Shown: positions 51,700 to 62,757 of the stretch, in pieces | Layout of the letters: every line of letters starts with the position of its first letter | Numbering within the stretch: position 1 is the stretch's first letter | Source of the DNA: Apoderus coryli | Taxonomy: Eukaryota; Arthropoda; Insecta; Coleoptera; Attelabidae | Assembly: GCA_911728435.2 (NCBI GenBank) | Contig: OU452204.1 | Location: 3,720,001-3,784,000 of the forward strand | Reading direction: 5' to 3' | Length of the DNA stretch: 64,000 bases | Notes under the pieces: model-generated | Databases searched by the model: none | The model's input: only the letters and a program-made list of their open reading frames with translations | What the model was told of the DNA's origin: nothing | Made by a program: the position numbers and the translations under genes

Positions 51700-53539
51700 T
51701 CCAAATAAAAAATATTATTTAGAGGTGAATTTGCTAGTTTTCGCAAAATTTTTGTTAAAGTAGTAAATGTAGTTATCAAGTATGAGTAGCTACATTATCT
51801 AAAAACGACAATTTTTCCTGCTAAGCTGATATCTTCTCATCTAAACGAGACTTGTATGTGCATTAGTTAAATAAGATTTCAAATTTGAACCTATATAAAA
51901 TTTTATTTGCGCTAAATGAGTTCGGTATTCTGCTTGAATTAGGTATTGTACACCTACAGATTTCCATACGTACCCACTTAGGTGTAGCTATTATTATTAA
52001 GAAAATACTTAATGAGGTAATTAGGTAGGTACCTATACGTACCTAACTATTCTCAAAAATCGTTTTATGAAACCCAAAACTAAATTAGTTCTAATAGGAA
52101 CATATACCTACCTACCTATAAATTTTATTTATCTGCTTTAGTATATTAATGGACCTAGGTATGTGCATTATAATATTTAAGTATAAATAAGATTTTAACA
52201 ACTAAGTACATAGCTAAAATAGGCACTGATTTAATTAAATCTGTGTAATAGTTATTTTACCTAATACTTCTCATTTACGAAATTTCTATCCTCCAAAATA
52301 TCGAATTATTTTATCTGGTAGAGATAGGAACCTATAGTTGTCTACATAAGTCGTCATTCTATTCCAGCCAACGGTTATTCCCCGTTCTACCTAATGTGTT
52401 TGTCCCCGCTGCTAGTCGACGTACCTAAAACCCTTTGTAGAGCGTGTGCCGACAACAACATCTTCTATGTGTACCGCCTTGTGCCTAGCGCGTCTCGCTT
52501 GGTGTAGAGGGAGGGGGTTTCATTTTGGAATTTTTTGATTACAGTCTTGGCGTCGCTCTAACTAGGCTTTAGTTATTTTGCGTTTTGTGTTCTAATCTGA
52601 AGATATTTAAATTTCAAAGTTTGATCTATTGATAGTATATACCTAGGTATTGATCTCCCAATTTCTACAAGTGGTGAGGACGGACTATACAGATACAGTA
52701 ACAGATATTAACCAATGTGCATCCAACATAATTAAGTGTAGTGATTAGTTTGGCGTGTTGAGTTTTGTTAAATATATATTATTAATATCTATGGAGGAAA
52801 CAAAAGAAATATTAATTAGCTGGAATCTGGGGGAGCTCGTTGACACTTTTCTCGGTAAGTAAATTATTATTGTTTAATTATTTATTTTTATAATTTTACG
52901 ACCAATGCAAACAATGTTATTTCATGGCAATAGCAAATATTATAACTTTTGGCAATAGATACCTATCTACAGACGTATTATTTAGTGGTTACTTAATCAT
53001 AATTTAAAATACTTTTTCTAATTTAATCATTTTTAATATGGTGGAGGCAAAATTCCTTATCATTTACAGCAACTAAACAATAGTTTAGATGGGTTCACGA
53101 TAATATATTTAATTTGCCAGGGACGGATTAATTTTTAGCAAATTAATGCAGTTTTTCAAAAGAAGTTACATAAATATTTTAGCTAGGTATGACTTTTTTC
53201 TTTCTTTTGTAAAGGTAGGTATGTATTTATTTGTTTACCATTTTACCAATGTCTGTGAATTAGGAGTTGTGGATTGGAATTGTCTTATCATTCCTCGTAC
53301 GTACCGATAGAATCTGTTATTTTACTTAGTTTCCTTATAAGGAATCTAAAGTTTCTTTGATAATTTTTTTTTGTTTCAGCGTCATTGTTTTTCGGAAAAA
53401 CTCGATTTTTTTTTAAATAGCCAATACATTTTAGGTTTATTTGTCCCCAAATTAGATAACTACCTAGTACCTAGTTAGTAGATCTTGAAATGTATAATAT
53501 TTATAGTAGAAAATGAATTAGGTATAAACTATATTTTAC
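51700..53539. other. Interior of the unclassified transposon, left half
   Basis: Includes many GGTACCTA/TAGGTA-type short repeats (51950-52200) and the exon-like start. Nothing else recognised. Confidence 0.4.
52791..52854 (+). CDS. Possible first coding exon, SAM-domain-like start
   Basis: ATG followed by 21 codons (METKEI-like start MEETKEI, then LISWNLGELVDTFL) and a consensus donor GTAAGT at 52855. The W-x-L-x4-x-x-F pattern resembles the first helices of SAM domains in insect orphan proteins. Upstream 52370-52790 is locally less AT-rich. No second exon is found, and expression is unknown. It may be a gene fragment carried by the transposon. Confidence 0.4.
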
Positions 53540-54330
53540 AAGGCCGTATTTTTTTTAAGAAAATGCAATTTTTTTGCGATTTTAGTTTTTATTGATTTCT
53601 GACATTATTTTTACTGATATAAAAAACTTAAAAGCTCTCATTGTTACTTTTTTATGAGAAAAATATAGCGTTTGCAAATTTTCATTACGACGTTTCGTTT
53701 TTGAAAAACCATCAACTTTTTTTTTATTGTTAAATTTAAAGCCATTTTCAAAACAAAAATAGATGTAACGGAATGGTTTCAACAAGTTTTCAGTATTTTT
53801 AGCTGTTATTTAAACTTCAAGAAAAATCGCCATAGTTTGGCACTTATTTTGCGTAAAAGAAAGAAAGGCGTTTCTTTAATAATTTCAAAAAGCACAAAAA
53901 TTTTAACTAAATCTAAAAAACTGCGTACAGAATAAAATGTGCTGACAGAAATAAATTGGCAAATAATAATAAATAATTTTGATTAACGTCGAAAGAATTT
54001 TATTGCAAAAATTACTAATTAGGTATATACTCTGCATTCAGTTAGTTAAGTCCAAAACTATGGCGATTTTTCTTGAATAAGGTTAAATATCAACTAAAAA
54101 TATTGAAAAGTTGTTTAAACCACCTATTTTTGAATTGAAAATGGCTTTAAATTTAACAATAGAAAATCAAGGGCCGTATTTAAAAAATCGAAGTTGATGG
54201 TTTTTCGAAAACGAAACGTCGAGTCTCCTCAAAAAGCAACAATGAGAAAGTGCTTTTCATTTTTTTATATATCTGTAAAAATAATGTCTGAAATCAATAA
54301 AAACTAATATCGCAAAAAATTGATTTTTAG
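53540..54330. repeat. Inverted repeat pair of about 280 bp
   Basis: 53560-53845 mirrors 54055-54315: TTTTTATTGATTTCTGACATT, AAACGAAACGTC, AATTTAAAGCCATTTTCA and AAGAAAAATCGCCATAGTTT each occur with the reverse complement. Spacer of about 210 bp. Confidence 0.75.
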
Positions 54331-54663
54331 AAATTCTCGAAAACTGCTAAATTTACTTTACTTTTGAAAACACCATTTAAAAGGTGTTTAAATTGTACAA
54401 CTTTTCTCTAAGTTAACCGACATTGTCACTCCGACCGTTTCCAAGATCAACCAACCCTAGTTGTTTATGTGCTGAGCAATATTCTCAGGAATTCCGGCAA
54501 AGGATTCAGCCGCATTATACCTACCCACTTTAACATGTGTAGATTGAAGTTTGACTATATATACCTAGCTTATATTATACCTAATACAAGATTTTCAGTA
54601 GGCTTAAGTTTATTTTAAAAAAATAAATAAATAAGAGTCGCACTAAAAACCTGATGGTGGTTT

Positions 54664-55203
54664 AGATACAAAAAACGTAAGCACCACAGGGACCCCCAAA
54701 TCTTGTCTACCCCTTCTAGAAAAAATTAGTAGAAGAGAGAGCCAAACACTATTTGTCATTTAAATAAAAATATATTGTATGTTAGCAAAGTTTATTAGTT
54801 ATTTTAGTAATGTAGAAAAATTTACTGGATAGACATTAAACGAGTATCATCACTAAAATAACTAGTAAACTTTGCTAGCATACAATATACTTTTATTTAA
54901 ATGACAAATAGTGTTTGTCTCTCCCAGACAAGGAGCATATGTAAACTATTCAAGAATATTATCTAAATGACATAATGTCTATCCAGTAGATTTTTCTACA
55001 TTACTAAAATTACTAATAAACTTTGCTGGCATACAATATATTTTTATTTAAATGACAAAAAGTGTTTGTCTCTTTTAGACAAGAAGCATATGTAAACTAT
55101 TCAAGAATATTATCTAAATGACATAATGTCTATCCAGTAAATTTTTTTAGAAGGGGTAGACAAAGTTTTGGCTGTCCCTGTGGTGCTTACGTTTTTTATC
55201 TAT
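54664..55203. repeat. MITE with internal 151-bp tandem units
   Basis: Inverted ends AAAAAACGTAAGCACCACAG and its mirror, continued by AGAAGGGGTAGACA. The interior has two tandem units (from 54852 and 55003) sharing AAATGACAAA(T/A)AGTGTTTGTCTC and ACATAATGTCTATCCAGTA, plus a third inverted piece at the left. Sits directly inside the right TIR of the host transposon. Confidence 0.75.
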
Positions 55204-55234
55204 CTGAACCAAGGTTTTTTTTTCTGTGTAGATT

Positions 55235-55468
55235 GTGCAATTTGTAATCATGAAATTTATTTGATTTTAAAATTCTTTGGACAGCTTCTCTCCCTAAATT
55301 CAGAGCGAGAGACGCCTGTCTTATCGAGTTTCTAGGATTCGCCTCAAAGTACTGTAAATTTCTAGCCACATTATTATCATTGCGAATTATTTTCTGAATT
55401 TCGGTTCCTTTTCTCGACGAAAATGCGTTATCATTTTCTCGCAAAATTCTTTCCAGTCGCGCGAACAT
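55235..55468 (-). pseudogene. DD41D mariner transposase, DNA-binding part
   Basis: Starts MFARLERIL at 55468. Helix-turn-helix region NVARNLQYFEANPRNSIRQA, AVQRILKSNKFHDYKLHN, then the insertion. Continues at 51670. Confidence 0.8.
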
Positions 55469-55891
55469 TTTTATATCTGGAGTATGGCTTCAGGATATCT
55501 TTCACTTTATAAACGGGCAGCTCTTCTACCGTTTTTCTGTGCTTCACAATATATTAAAATCATATCAACTTTTTCGTCTGTCGAAAACATTTTTGTTATA
55601 AACACGATGGAAATGAGTACCTGTTATTACTTTCTGTATCGTATTTATTGTTTTGACAATTATTAATTGTTTATTATTTTGACAAGAATTGTCACTAGTA
55701 ATGTGAGAGAATAATTGTTTTTCCTGGAGCATTTGATTTGTTTTGACATGTTAAATTATATTTTAATATCATTTTTTTGTCAGTTTTGGCACTCTAGCTT
55801 TTCAGCGGATGAAGATAGAAAAAAATTGATTTTTTTTTAGTGTTTAAATGAAAGGCGAATCTCCACAAAATAAATTTAATAGAAACTATCG

Positions 55892-55934
55892 GCCATACAT
55901 GTTTCGGGACTAGACCAGTCCCATCATCAGTGGC
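55892..55934 (-). ncRNA. Hammerhead ribozyme motif, intact core
   Basis: Minus strand: stem I GCCA/TGGC, CTGATGA, stem II GGGACT/AGTCCC with GGTCT loop (perfect 6 bp), GAAAC, ATGTA. Complete consensus. Confidence 0.8.
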
Positions 55935-56483
55935 ATGTCAACAATCGAACAAACACAACGCTAAGATGTACAATGTTCCATTAAATTTCTATTGAAGTCT
56001 GGAAAACACACCTCATTCTTCGTTCGTTTATCAATATGTGCAATTTTCGTTTAACTTACCATTTTATGGAAAAATATTTGAATTATTAAAATTTAATTAA
56101 ATTATAGTTACATATTTTGGTCTAATTTTCATAATATGATTTAACAAAAAAAAATTAGACCAAAATATGTAACTGTAATTTAATTAAATTTTAATAATTC
56201 AAATATTTTTCCATAAAATGGTAAGTTAAACGATAATTGCACATATTGATAAACGAACGAAGAATGAGGTGTGTTTTCCAGACTTCAATAGAAATTTAAT
56301 GGAACATTGTACTTAATTTAATTAAATTTTAATAATTCAAATATTTTTCCATAAAATGGTACGTTAAACGACAATTGCACATATTGATAAACGAACTAAG
56401 AATGAGGTGTGTTTTCCAGACTTCAATAGAAATTTAATGGAACATTGTATGTCTTAGCGTTGTGTTTCTTCGATTGTTGACAT

Positions 56484-56526
56484 TCCACTAATGATGGGAC
56501 TGGTCTGGTCGCGAAACATGTATGGC
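56484..56526 (+). ncRNA. Hammerhead motif, core mutated
   Basis: Mirror copy of the previous one: CTAATGA (G5 to A) and a weakened stem II. Probably inactive. Confidence 0.6.
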
Positions 56527-56629
56527 CGATAGTTTCTATTAAATTTATTTTGTGGAGATTTGACTTTCATTTAAACACTAAAATTGCAACTCCACTTAAG
56601 AATGGACTATTTTTTCAAATTAAAAAAAA

Positions 56630-56840
56630 TTATTATTAAAAAAGTATTTAGGAAAATTAGGGCTTTCGGAATGTGGCAAAATATAAGTATGTTCGTGGAA
56701 AAATAATACTGATGACGCCATATTCTCCATTTTGCAAAATCAGGAAAAAAATATTTTTTTGGCGTAATATATATACCTGAATGCAAGATTTTTAATATCT
56801 TATCCAATAGGCCTGGGGCGCCGAGTTTGGGACACCCGGT
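56630..56840 (-). repeat. Dispersed repeat, inverse of 50190-50400
   Basis: Shares TATGTTCGTGG, ATGACGCCATATTCTCCATTTT and CAATAGGCCTGGGGCGCC (in complement) with the first copy. Confidence 0.65.
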
Positions 56841-58079
56841 ACATAGTATCATTACTCCCTACTAGATGTCACAATACACAATAGTAATTGAAATGCAAAA
56901 AGCGTATGTTCGCACTTTGCGACTAATCTAGAATTCTAGAAATATAGTTAGGAGCAGAAAAATTAAAACTGTTTTGGCGCTTGGAACATATCTACTGGAA
57001 AAATTATTATGGCCCTAAGGCTTCAAAATTTGGAGACCCCTGGTATAACCAATAATGAAATATTATGGTAATACTCGCATTTATTCAAGCAAGCTATAGC
57101 AAAAACGACTTGAACGAGTGTTAATAGAAATTATATGTATGTTATAATACCTGTACACTGTACACGATTACGTTATGTTGGTTTTAACCGGTAAAAGCTG
57201 TCAATTAAAATGCTATTTAATAATTATCTCAGATGACTCTCACTTCATATACTGGTACGTACTTAATTGTGAATTATTTCTTCTTTTCGTGTTCTTGCGG
57301 TTCGGGGCCTTATTTCAAAACAGTTGTAATAAACTTTCTTATTAATACTATAATAGGAGTACTCCTATTTAATATGGTATGTTAGAATTTTTCTATAGGG
57401 ATTCGATAAATTAACGGTGTACAAAACATTAGTACAGAAATCCATCGTGAGAAGATTGTAACATCGGCATAGTATAGTTTCGCAGTAATTGGCTTATTTT
57501 AATAAATGGGTTAAATTTTTATTCCATGAACCCTCATGTAGTTTTTATTCATATTAAAAATTTCGTTAGCTCCACACGGTGAATCACGACGGCTGCTACG
57601 GAGTCTTATGAGAAAACTAGATTTATTTTTTGACTTTGGTGGCAGGAACATTGTTTAGGTCCATTAAGGCTACTTTTTTATAATAATTCCAACTATAGAG
57701 TTATGTTTTTTGTCCCAAATCTTCACACACATATTTTTTTGTAGACCCTGTATAAATAATTATGTTAACTTTTACATATATATCACTGAATAGAGAATTG
57801 AATAACCTTTCAAATGAGGTATCACATGACCCTTATGGCCATTTAAAAAAATAATTGATGCCGTCATTACGTCCAGGTCGAGGACTTAAATGATGTGATA
57901 TAGCCAAAAAAATTATATAATTTAAAAATAAAAATCGACCTGTCCCAGGAGATTTCTTAAAAGTCGACCATTCTCAAAATAATGAATTTATTAGCGCTCA
58001 TAGTATGTATGTTGTCGAAATATCCAATATAAGCAGTCTAAGGTCTAAGGTCGACTCGAAAAAATCATAATACCCTGTT
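56841..58079. other. AT-rich stretch, nothing recognised
   Basis: A GACCCTGTATAA motif near 57744 may be a mariner-type end. No coding exon seen. Confidence 0.4.
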
Positions 58080-58599
58080 AAGAAAACTTGAATCATATGG
58101 TGTCAGGGGTCTAACTTTTGAGTGGTTTAGGTCTTACCTAATCCAAAGGAAAAAAAAGTTGTATGAGGCTATAACTACTCCAAATTCAATAGTAGCCTGT
58201 TGCGATGACGTTTCTCTTGAGGTTCCTTTTGGTAGATATGGGAACCTGATACAGAAGTGTCAACTTCTTTTTAACATCGATAAAACGAGCATTAAGGCGC
58301 AGACAGACTTTATCACGTCACGGCAAAATATCACATGCTATCACGCCTTAGAAACAGACTATGTAACACCGCAGGTCATTTTTATTGCATATTTTGGCTG
58401 ACTGACCCAGTGTTGCCGCTAGCACAGTTTTAAATTCAATATGTGATCGGTTGTCCGAAATTATCGAATTTGACTAAGCCCGAGTTTATACAACATAAAT
58501 AAGGACAATGGCATAAGTATAATCATAAAAGAATTGCTTGTTACATAAAGCAACAAGACTTTAAGTTATGTTGGAAATTTGTTTCACACTACTATGCTT

Positions 58600-58643
58600 T
58601 CACCAGACGGCCGTTTCGTCGATCCACGACTCATCAGTGGTGA
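58600..58643 (-). ncRNA. Hammerhead ribozyme motif, family 2, complete
   Basis: Minus strand: stem I TCACCA/TGGTGA (6 perfect pairs), CTGATGA, stem II GTCG/CGAC with TGGAT loop, GAAAC, GGCC loop, GTC cleavage site. The best-formed example in the window. Confidence 0.85.
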
Positions 58644-58704
58644 TCGGCAGGCAGTGTGACCCAAACTTCCAACATTTACAAAGAGCTTATACTAGCACGA
58701 GAAT

Positions 58705-59055
58705 TGATTGAGAGAAAGATGTATTTGGCGACACCTAGCGTGAACAGGCAATATGCCGGGTGAAACACAGTTCACAACGATGGCCGGACAAGAAGCAACA
58801 ACTCCATTACATCCTATTGCCAACACTAGATGCGCCCGAATCCCATAGCAGGGAGGCTTTATTTAAGAATTGCTTGTTACATAAAGCAACAAGACTTTAA
58901 GTTATGTTGGAAATTTGTTTCCGGGCGCATCTAGTGTTGGCAATAGGATGTAATGGAGTTGTTGCTTTTTGTCCGGCCATCGTTGTGAACTGTGTTTCAC
59001 CCGGCATATTGCCTGTTCACGCTAGGTGTCGCCAAATACATCTTTCTCTCTATAA
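58705..59055. repeat. Inverted repeat, hammerhead family 2 element
   Basis: 58708-58850 mirrors 58915-59052 (AAGATGTATTTGGCGACACC, GTGAACAGGCAATATGCC, AACTCCATTACATCC). The loop carries a second copy of the TTGCTTGTTACATAAAGC block found at 58536. Confidence 0.8.
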
Positions 59056-59984
59056 TCATAAATGTTAAATTCAATGTAATCATAGGGACCGTTTATACAT
59101 GAATCATATGTTTAAAAAAATTAAACCTAACAAAATATAAATTAACAAATTAGAATATCCATTATCATTCAAAACACAAAATCTGAGTTAAGAAAAATCA
59201 GCTGTGCTCTATTTATAACTCAAAATTAGATAAATACGCTTATATATCACTGTTTAACAGTTATTTAACGAAAAATTGTATTAATAAGAGCGATTAGCGA
59301 CATTGTTCATCGCCATTTTAATTCACGAGTTCCGTCGACTGTACTTTTCAAAAATATAGATATCTTAATTTTTCTTGGTGGTAGTTGCGTGCTAGCATGT
59401 GATTTCACGTGACATGATAATAGTCTGTCTCTACCTTTATTCAGCCAGCTAACCATTGTGTGGATCCTAGTAACACCATTAAACTTAACAATCAGAATAT
59501 AAGCGTATGTCGAAATGTAAAATCATTAGGACTGACTATAGACACTTACCTCAACTACCAAGCACACACAAAAAGTAGAGAAGTTGTAGAGTAAGAAAAA
59601 TTAAAATATTTTTCACACTTGAAGCTTCAACATGGCTATGTCCTGAAAAATTCCACAAACTATAATTATCCTAAATATGTGATCTACACTTGCGCGCCGC
59701 TAGGCACTTTCTTAAGAGGTTGGAAGGGGCATTAAATGAAAATAATATTAGGTTGCCTAAAAATCTCTGTTAAAAAGGGTTTATATTTTCAGACATTTTT
59801 TAACATAGTAGAAGCAGTCGACACTATCTGAAAATTCCAACACATCAGCTAGGAGACTTTTGTCTACTAGCTTTCCAGTTGTATAGTACAGCAAATACCA
59901 GATCCTTTATTATTTCACTGTATATAATTGCAACCTATTCTGCTAAACTTTAACCTATTACCAACCAATTACAAGCCCCAACTA

Positions 59985-60590
59985 CTCGCATTCAAGCTGA
60001 CATTGAAACATAATCAGACTGTATAGAGAAAACTGCAAAACAGAATTTGAAAATATTCTAAAATTAGCAGAAGAGGACGCCGAAAAGTTGATGTTTGAGT
60101 GACAACAAAACAGATTCATCGAGAAAATCATACATTAGTGTCTTCCAGCGAGTACTATCGAAGAGGAATTTTCAAATATTCGAAAGGCTACAACTTATAC
60201 ATATCAACTTCATCCAAAAACCATGCGGAGAGGTAGCAGCCGCTCTTCAAAACTACTACGGTGATATTTTGGATAACGTTCTGTTAGAAGCACAAACCTG
60301 GTATGAGATGTGGAAGTTCTCTGCTTGCTCCTCCATAAATCAAAGAATTAAAATATATCGACCTGCTTAAATTTTCATTAGGCTGTCTGCCTAACGTAAT
60401 GGAAACAATCAAAATTGGATTAACTCTTCCAGCCACAACATTGAGCGGTCTTTCAGGACATTAAGAAGAGTCAAGATATGGCTAAGATCGACTATGAAGC
60501 AAGATAGACTTAACGAACTTTGTATGATGAGTATTCGTCGTAAAAGAGTCCTAGAAAATAAAGCATTTTATTGATACAGTAATTAATAAA
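59985..60590 (+). pseudogene. hAT transposase C-terminal remnant
   Basis: Plus strand, three frames: ENILKLAEEDAEKLDV, then YGDILDNVLLEAQTWYEMWKF (open 60095-60370), LLKFSLGCLPNVMETIKIGLTLP, and TLRRVKIWLRSTMKQDRLNEL, the hAT C-terminal dimerisation pattern (LxRVKxxLRSTMxxxRL). Several frameshifts. Confidence 0.75.
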
Positions 60591-61360
60591 TACTGGCTTC
60601 GGTCCTGGAAAATTCAGTTATTATTCAAAGAAAAAGAAATTAAAAACCATGTGTTTATATTTTAAGGTTTCAAGTTTATTTTATGCATGACAATATGTTT
60701 TATATTTTTTAGAAATATAAATAAATGACGTTGATTTGGTAGAATTTTACTCGTGTTTTTCTCAGTCCAGGGACTCCCCCCTATAGATGGGATACTTCTT
60801 TGATTTTAATTCTTTTTCGATCGTCCATAATAACGGCTTTAGGTCGGTGTCAAAATATAATGAATGACACTGCACATACATGTGTACTGTATAATTACTT
60901 TAGTAATATTATTATTACTATTTGAGTGATTCCATTAAACTTATTCCATGTTTGTTTTTAGCAAGTCAGTAATTTTATATTTTTTAATAATGACCTTGAC
61001 TACGTTCATGCAAAAATGATTTTTAAATTCCAAACAAAATTTTCACTTAATTATATTAAAACAAATTATACCGATCTACCTTATATATACATAGAAGAAT
61101 TTCGTAAATCCTTCTAAATTAATTGAAATCCGAATAAACGTTTTAATTTTTCTTTTTATTAATAATAACAGGGTCAATACCATAAAAGTGAAAATATAAA
61201 CATTTTTATATTTACACTATAAACTCCTACCTATTGCGAAATTCATTTGGTTATAATAAAAAGTCATTTTCGCATTCCTGGGAACGATAAATTTCAATTT
61301 GAACTGTGGCATAAATGTGTGTGCAGAATAACCTTATAAAATTTAGTATATCATATCTAT
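60591..61360. other. AT-rich stretch, nothing recognised
   Basis: No feature seen. At 61365 a TACAGGGTGTCTCACTTCG mariner-type end begins and the partner is not found. Confidence 0.4.
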
Positions 61361-61596
61361 ATACAGGGTGTCTCACTTCGAAATGCATCAATCAATATCT
61401 CAAAAAACCGATTTTTTCGAAAATTAGGCAGCTGACCAATGTGAATGGATACTATTCATCTAAAATATGTTTAGGGAAATTTCATGTATCATGTCTTATA
61501 CTTCACCCGTTTTTGAGATATTTGCCATTTTAGTGAAAAGATGACAGATGCAGGCCCGTACTTAGTTGATAGTTTATTCATAACGGCTGCATTTTT

Positions 61597-61950
61597 TTAA
61601 ACTCGCTGTTCGCTGTAAAGAACATATTGCTTGCGATCATGCAAGTAATAGTTGCATAGGAATATCAAGTCGGAAGGAAATCCATACATATGTAGTTTAC
61701 TCAGTAATATGTCATGGTTTAGCCCGAGGTCTAGCCTTTCGAACGCTTTGGTGAAATCTTTATATATTACTTCAAGTTGACTGCCGTGATCAAGAATTTC
61801 AGGAATACAGTGGGTAATAACTGACAGATTGGTCAAAGAGGACCAACAACCCATACAACTATGCTGGTTAGGATAAATCTGACGCCAAACAGCTGTATAA
61901 ATCCGATCATATAAAACTGATTCAAATAATTTGGAAAATTGCCTGCTCAC
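61597..61950 (-). pseudogene. LINE RT fragment
   Basis: 117 open codons: FSKLFESVLYDRIY, IYKDFTKAFERLD, HDILLSKLHMYGF, LHDRKQYV. Matches the same positions (FSKVFESIIYDKIF, DFSKAFDKIDHN) of the 28-kb LINE. Ends before the catalytic box. Confidence 0.83.
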
Positions 61951-62089
61951 ACTAGATGTCGCCAGCTTGTTGTCATTCTCGTTAAGTTTAACACTTACGT
62001 AATATAAGTATATTTGTTTTTCAATTTGAAGTTAGATTTACGGTCCCTAGCAGACATTTTAGGAAATTAAAATTATTTTCCAGCGATTT

Positions 62090-62318
62090 CCCTTGCCCGC
62101 TTTTCCTAAAAAAGTTGGGGCAGTCCTAGGATTAACCCATTAGTTTTTGGTTGAAATCGCTTAAGGCCTGTGACACAACCCCTAAATTTTCAAATAGCAG
62201 TAGGGGTCTAGTGATACATCATTTTAAAGTAATTTTATCTGCTTTACAACGATACGTCAGTTTTGATATTTACACCCATAATTCTCGAGAAAATAGCGTA
62301 TAAAATTTCACCAGTTAA
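62090..62318 (+). repeat. SINE-like repeat S1, left part
   Basis: Shares TTAGTTTTTGGTTGAAATCG, AATTCTCGAGAAAAT and TTTCACCAGTTAA with the 12-kb copy. Interrupted at TTAA by piggyBac; continues at 63836. Confidence 0.8.
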
Positions 62319-62757
62319 CCCCTTCAGGCCTGGTGTCCATTGTAATGGACGTTATATTTAAGTATAAAAGAATAATGCATATAATCCTAATACATAGGTA
62401 GGTTCAAGTATCATTGGTAACTTCAATGGACATTCTGTTAATCTGTTTTTATCCTAGTTCTGCCCTAGAACTACATGATCATATGGAAGTCATGGCGGCA
62501 ACACCACGTAAATACAAAGGTATGTTCTTATGTATCTATAATTTTCTAAGTAATATCGTAGTTTTTTGTTTACAAAAGTGTTTTGTTGTACACATATTAT
62601 ATTAGGCTATCCTATAGTAATCATATTTTTTGCTATTCGAGTGATAATACAAAATAAACCTATTCTAAATTTCTTGTCCATTCCAGTGGACAAAGTGTCG
62701 CAAGACATGCAAGTTCGTTTTTGTACATGTCCATTGTAATGGACTTCTGTACTAAAT

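Larger units (their letters stand above)
51674..55231. mobile_element. Unclassified DNA transposon in the mariner transposase
   Basis: The terminal inverted repeat CTACACAGAAAAAAAAAC.TTGGTT occurs at 51674-51697 and mirrored at 55208-55231. ATT flanks both sides (51671-51673 and 55232-55234), a likely 3-bp target duplication. It lies between the N-terminal and catalytic parts of one mariner transposase, so the borders are well set. Inside: an exon-like start at 52791, an inverted repeat pair and a MITE. No transposase recognised. Confidence 0.75.
50499..55741 (-). mobile_element. DD41D (rosa-like) mariner split by a 3.56-kb insertion
   Basis: Ends: AATCAAATGCTCC.TGGAAAACAATTATTC at about 50501 and its mirror ending near 55737. 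The inverted similarity continues about 80 bp (AGTGACAA.TGTTGTCAAAATAAT). Without the insertion the element is about 1.7 kb. The transposase runs right to left. Confidence 0.8.
55850..56583. repeat. Inverted-repeat element with opposed hammerheads
   Basis: The arms 55850-56160 and about 56140-56583 mirror each other (TCTCCACAAAATAAATTTAATAG, TTTCCAGACTTCAATAG and their complements), with about 130 bp of the right arm duplicated in tandem (56165-56305 and 56306-56450). A hammerhead on each arm points outward. Confidence 0.8.
58295..59436. mobile_element. PIF/Harbinger-like non-autonomous element
   Basis: Ends AGGCGCAGACAGACT...TATCACGTCACG and mirror CGTGACATGATAATAGTCTGTCTCTACCT. TTA flanks both (58292-58294 and 59437-59439), the PIF/Harbinger target duplication. 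No transposase; the interior has a hammerhead family 2 insert. Confidence 0.82.
58080..59720 (+). pseudogene. LINE RT fragment, split by a PIF-like insertion
   Basis: 58080-58294 reads LRKLESYGVRGLTFEWFRSYL and later LLFNIDKTSI. After the insertion 59440-59620 reads IQPANHCVDPS and NVKSLGLTIDTYLNYQAH, the palm-thumb region of a Jockey/CR1-type RT. Removing 58295-59436 and one TTA keeps the frame, which proves the insertion. The YADD box is lost in a deletion before VACCDDVSLEV. Confidence 0.8.

Noticed and set aside
54852..55145. CRISPR-like direct repeats
   Set aside because: Only two units of 151 bp in a MITE, in a eukaryotic context.
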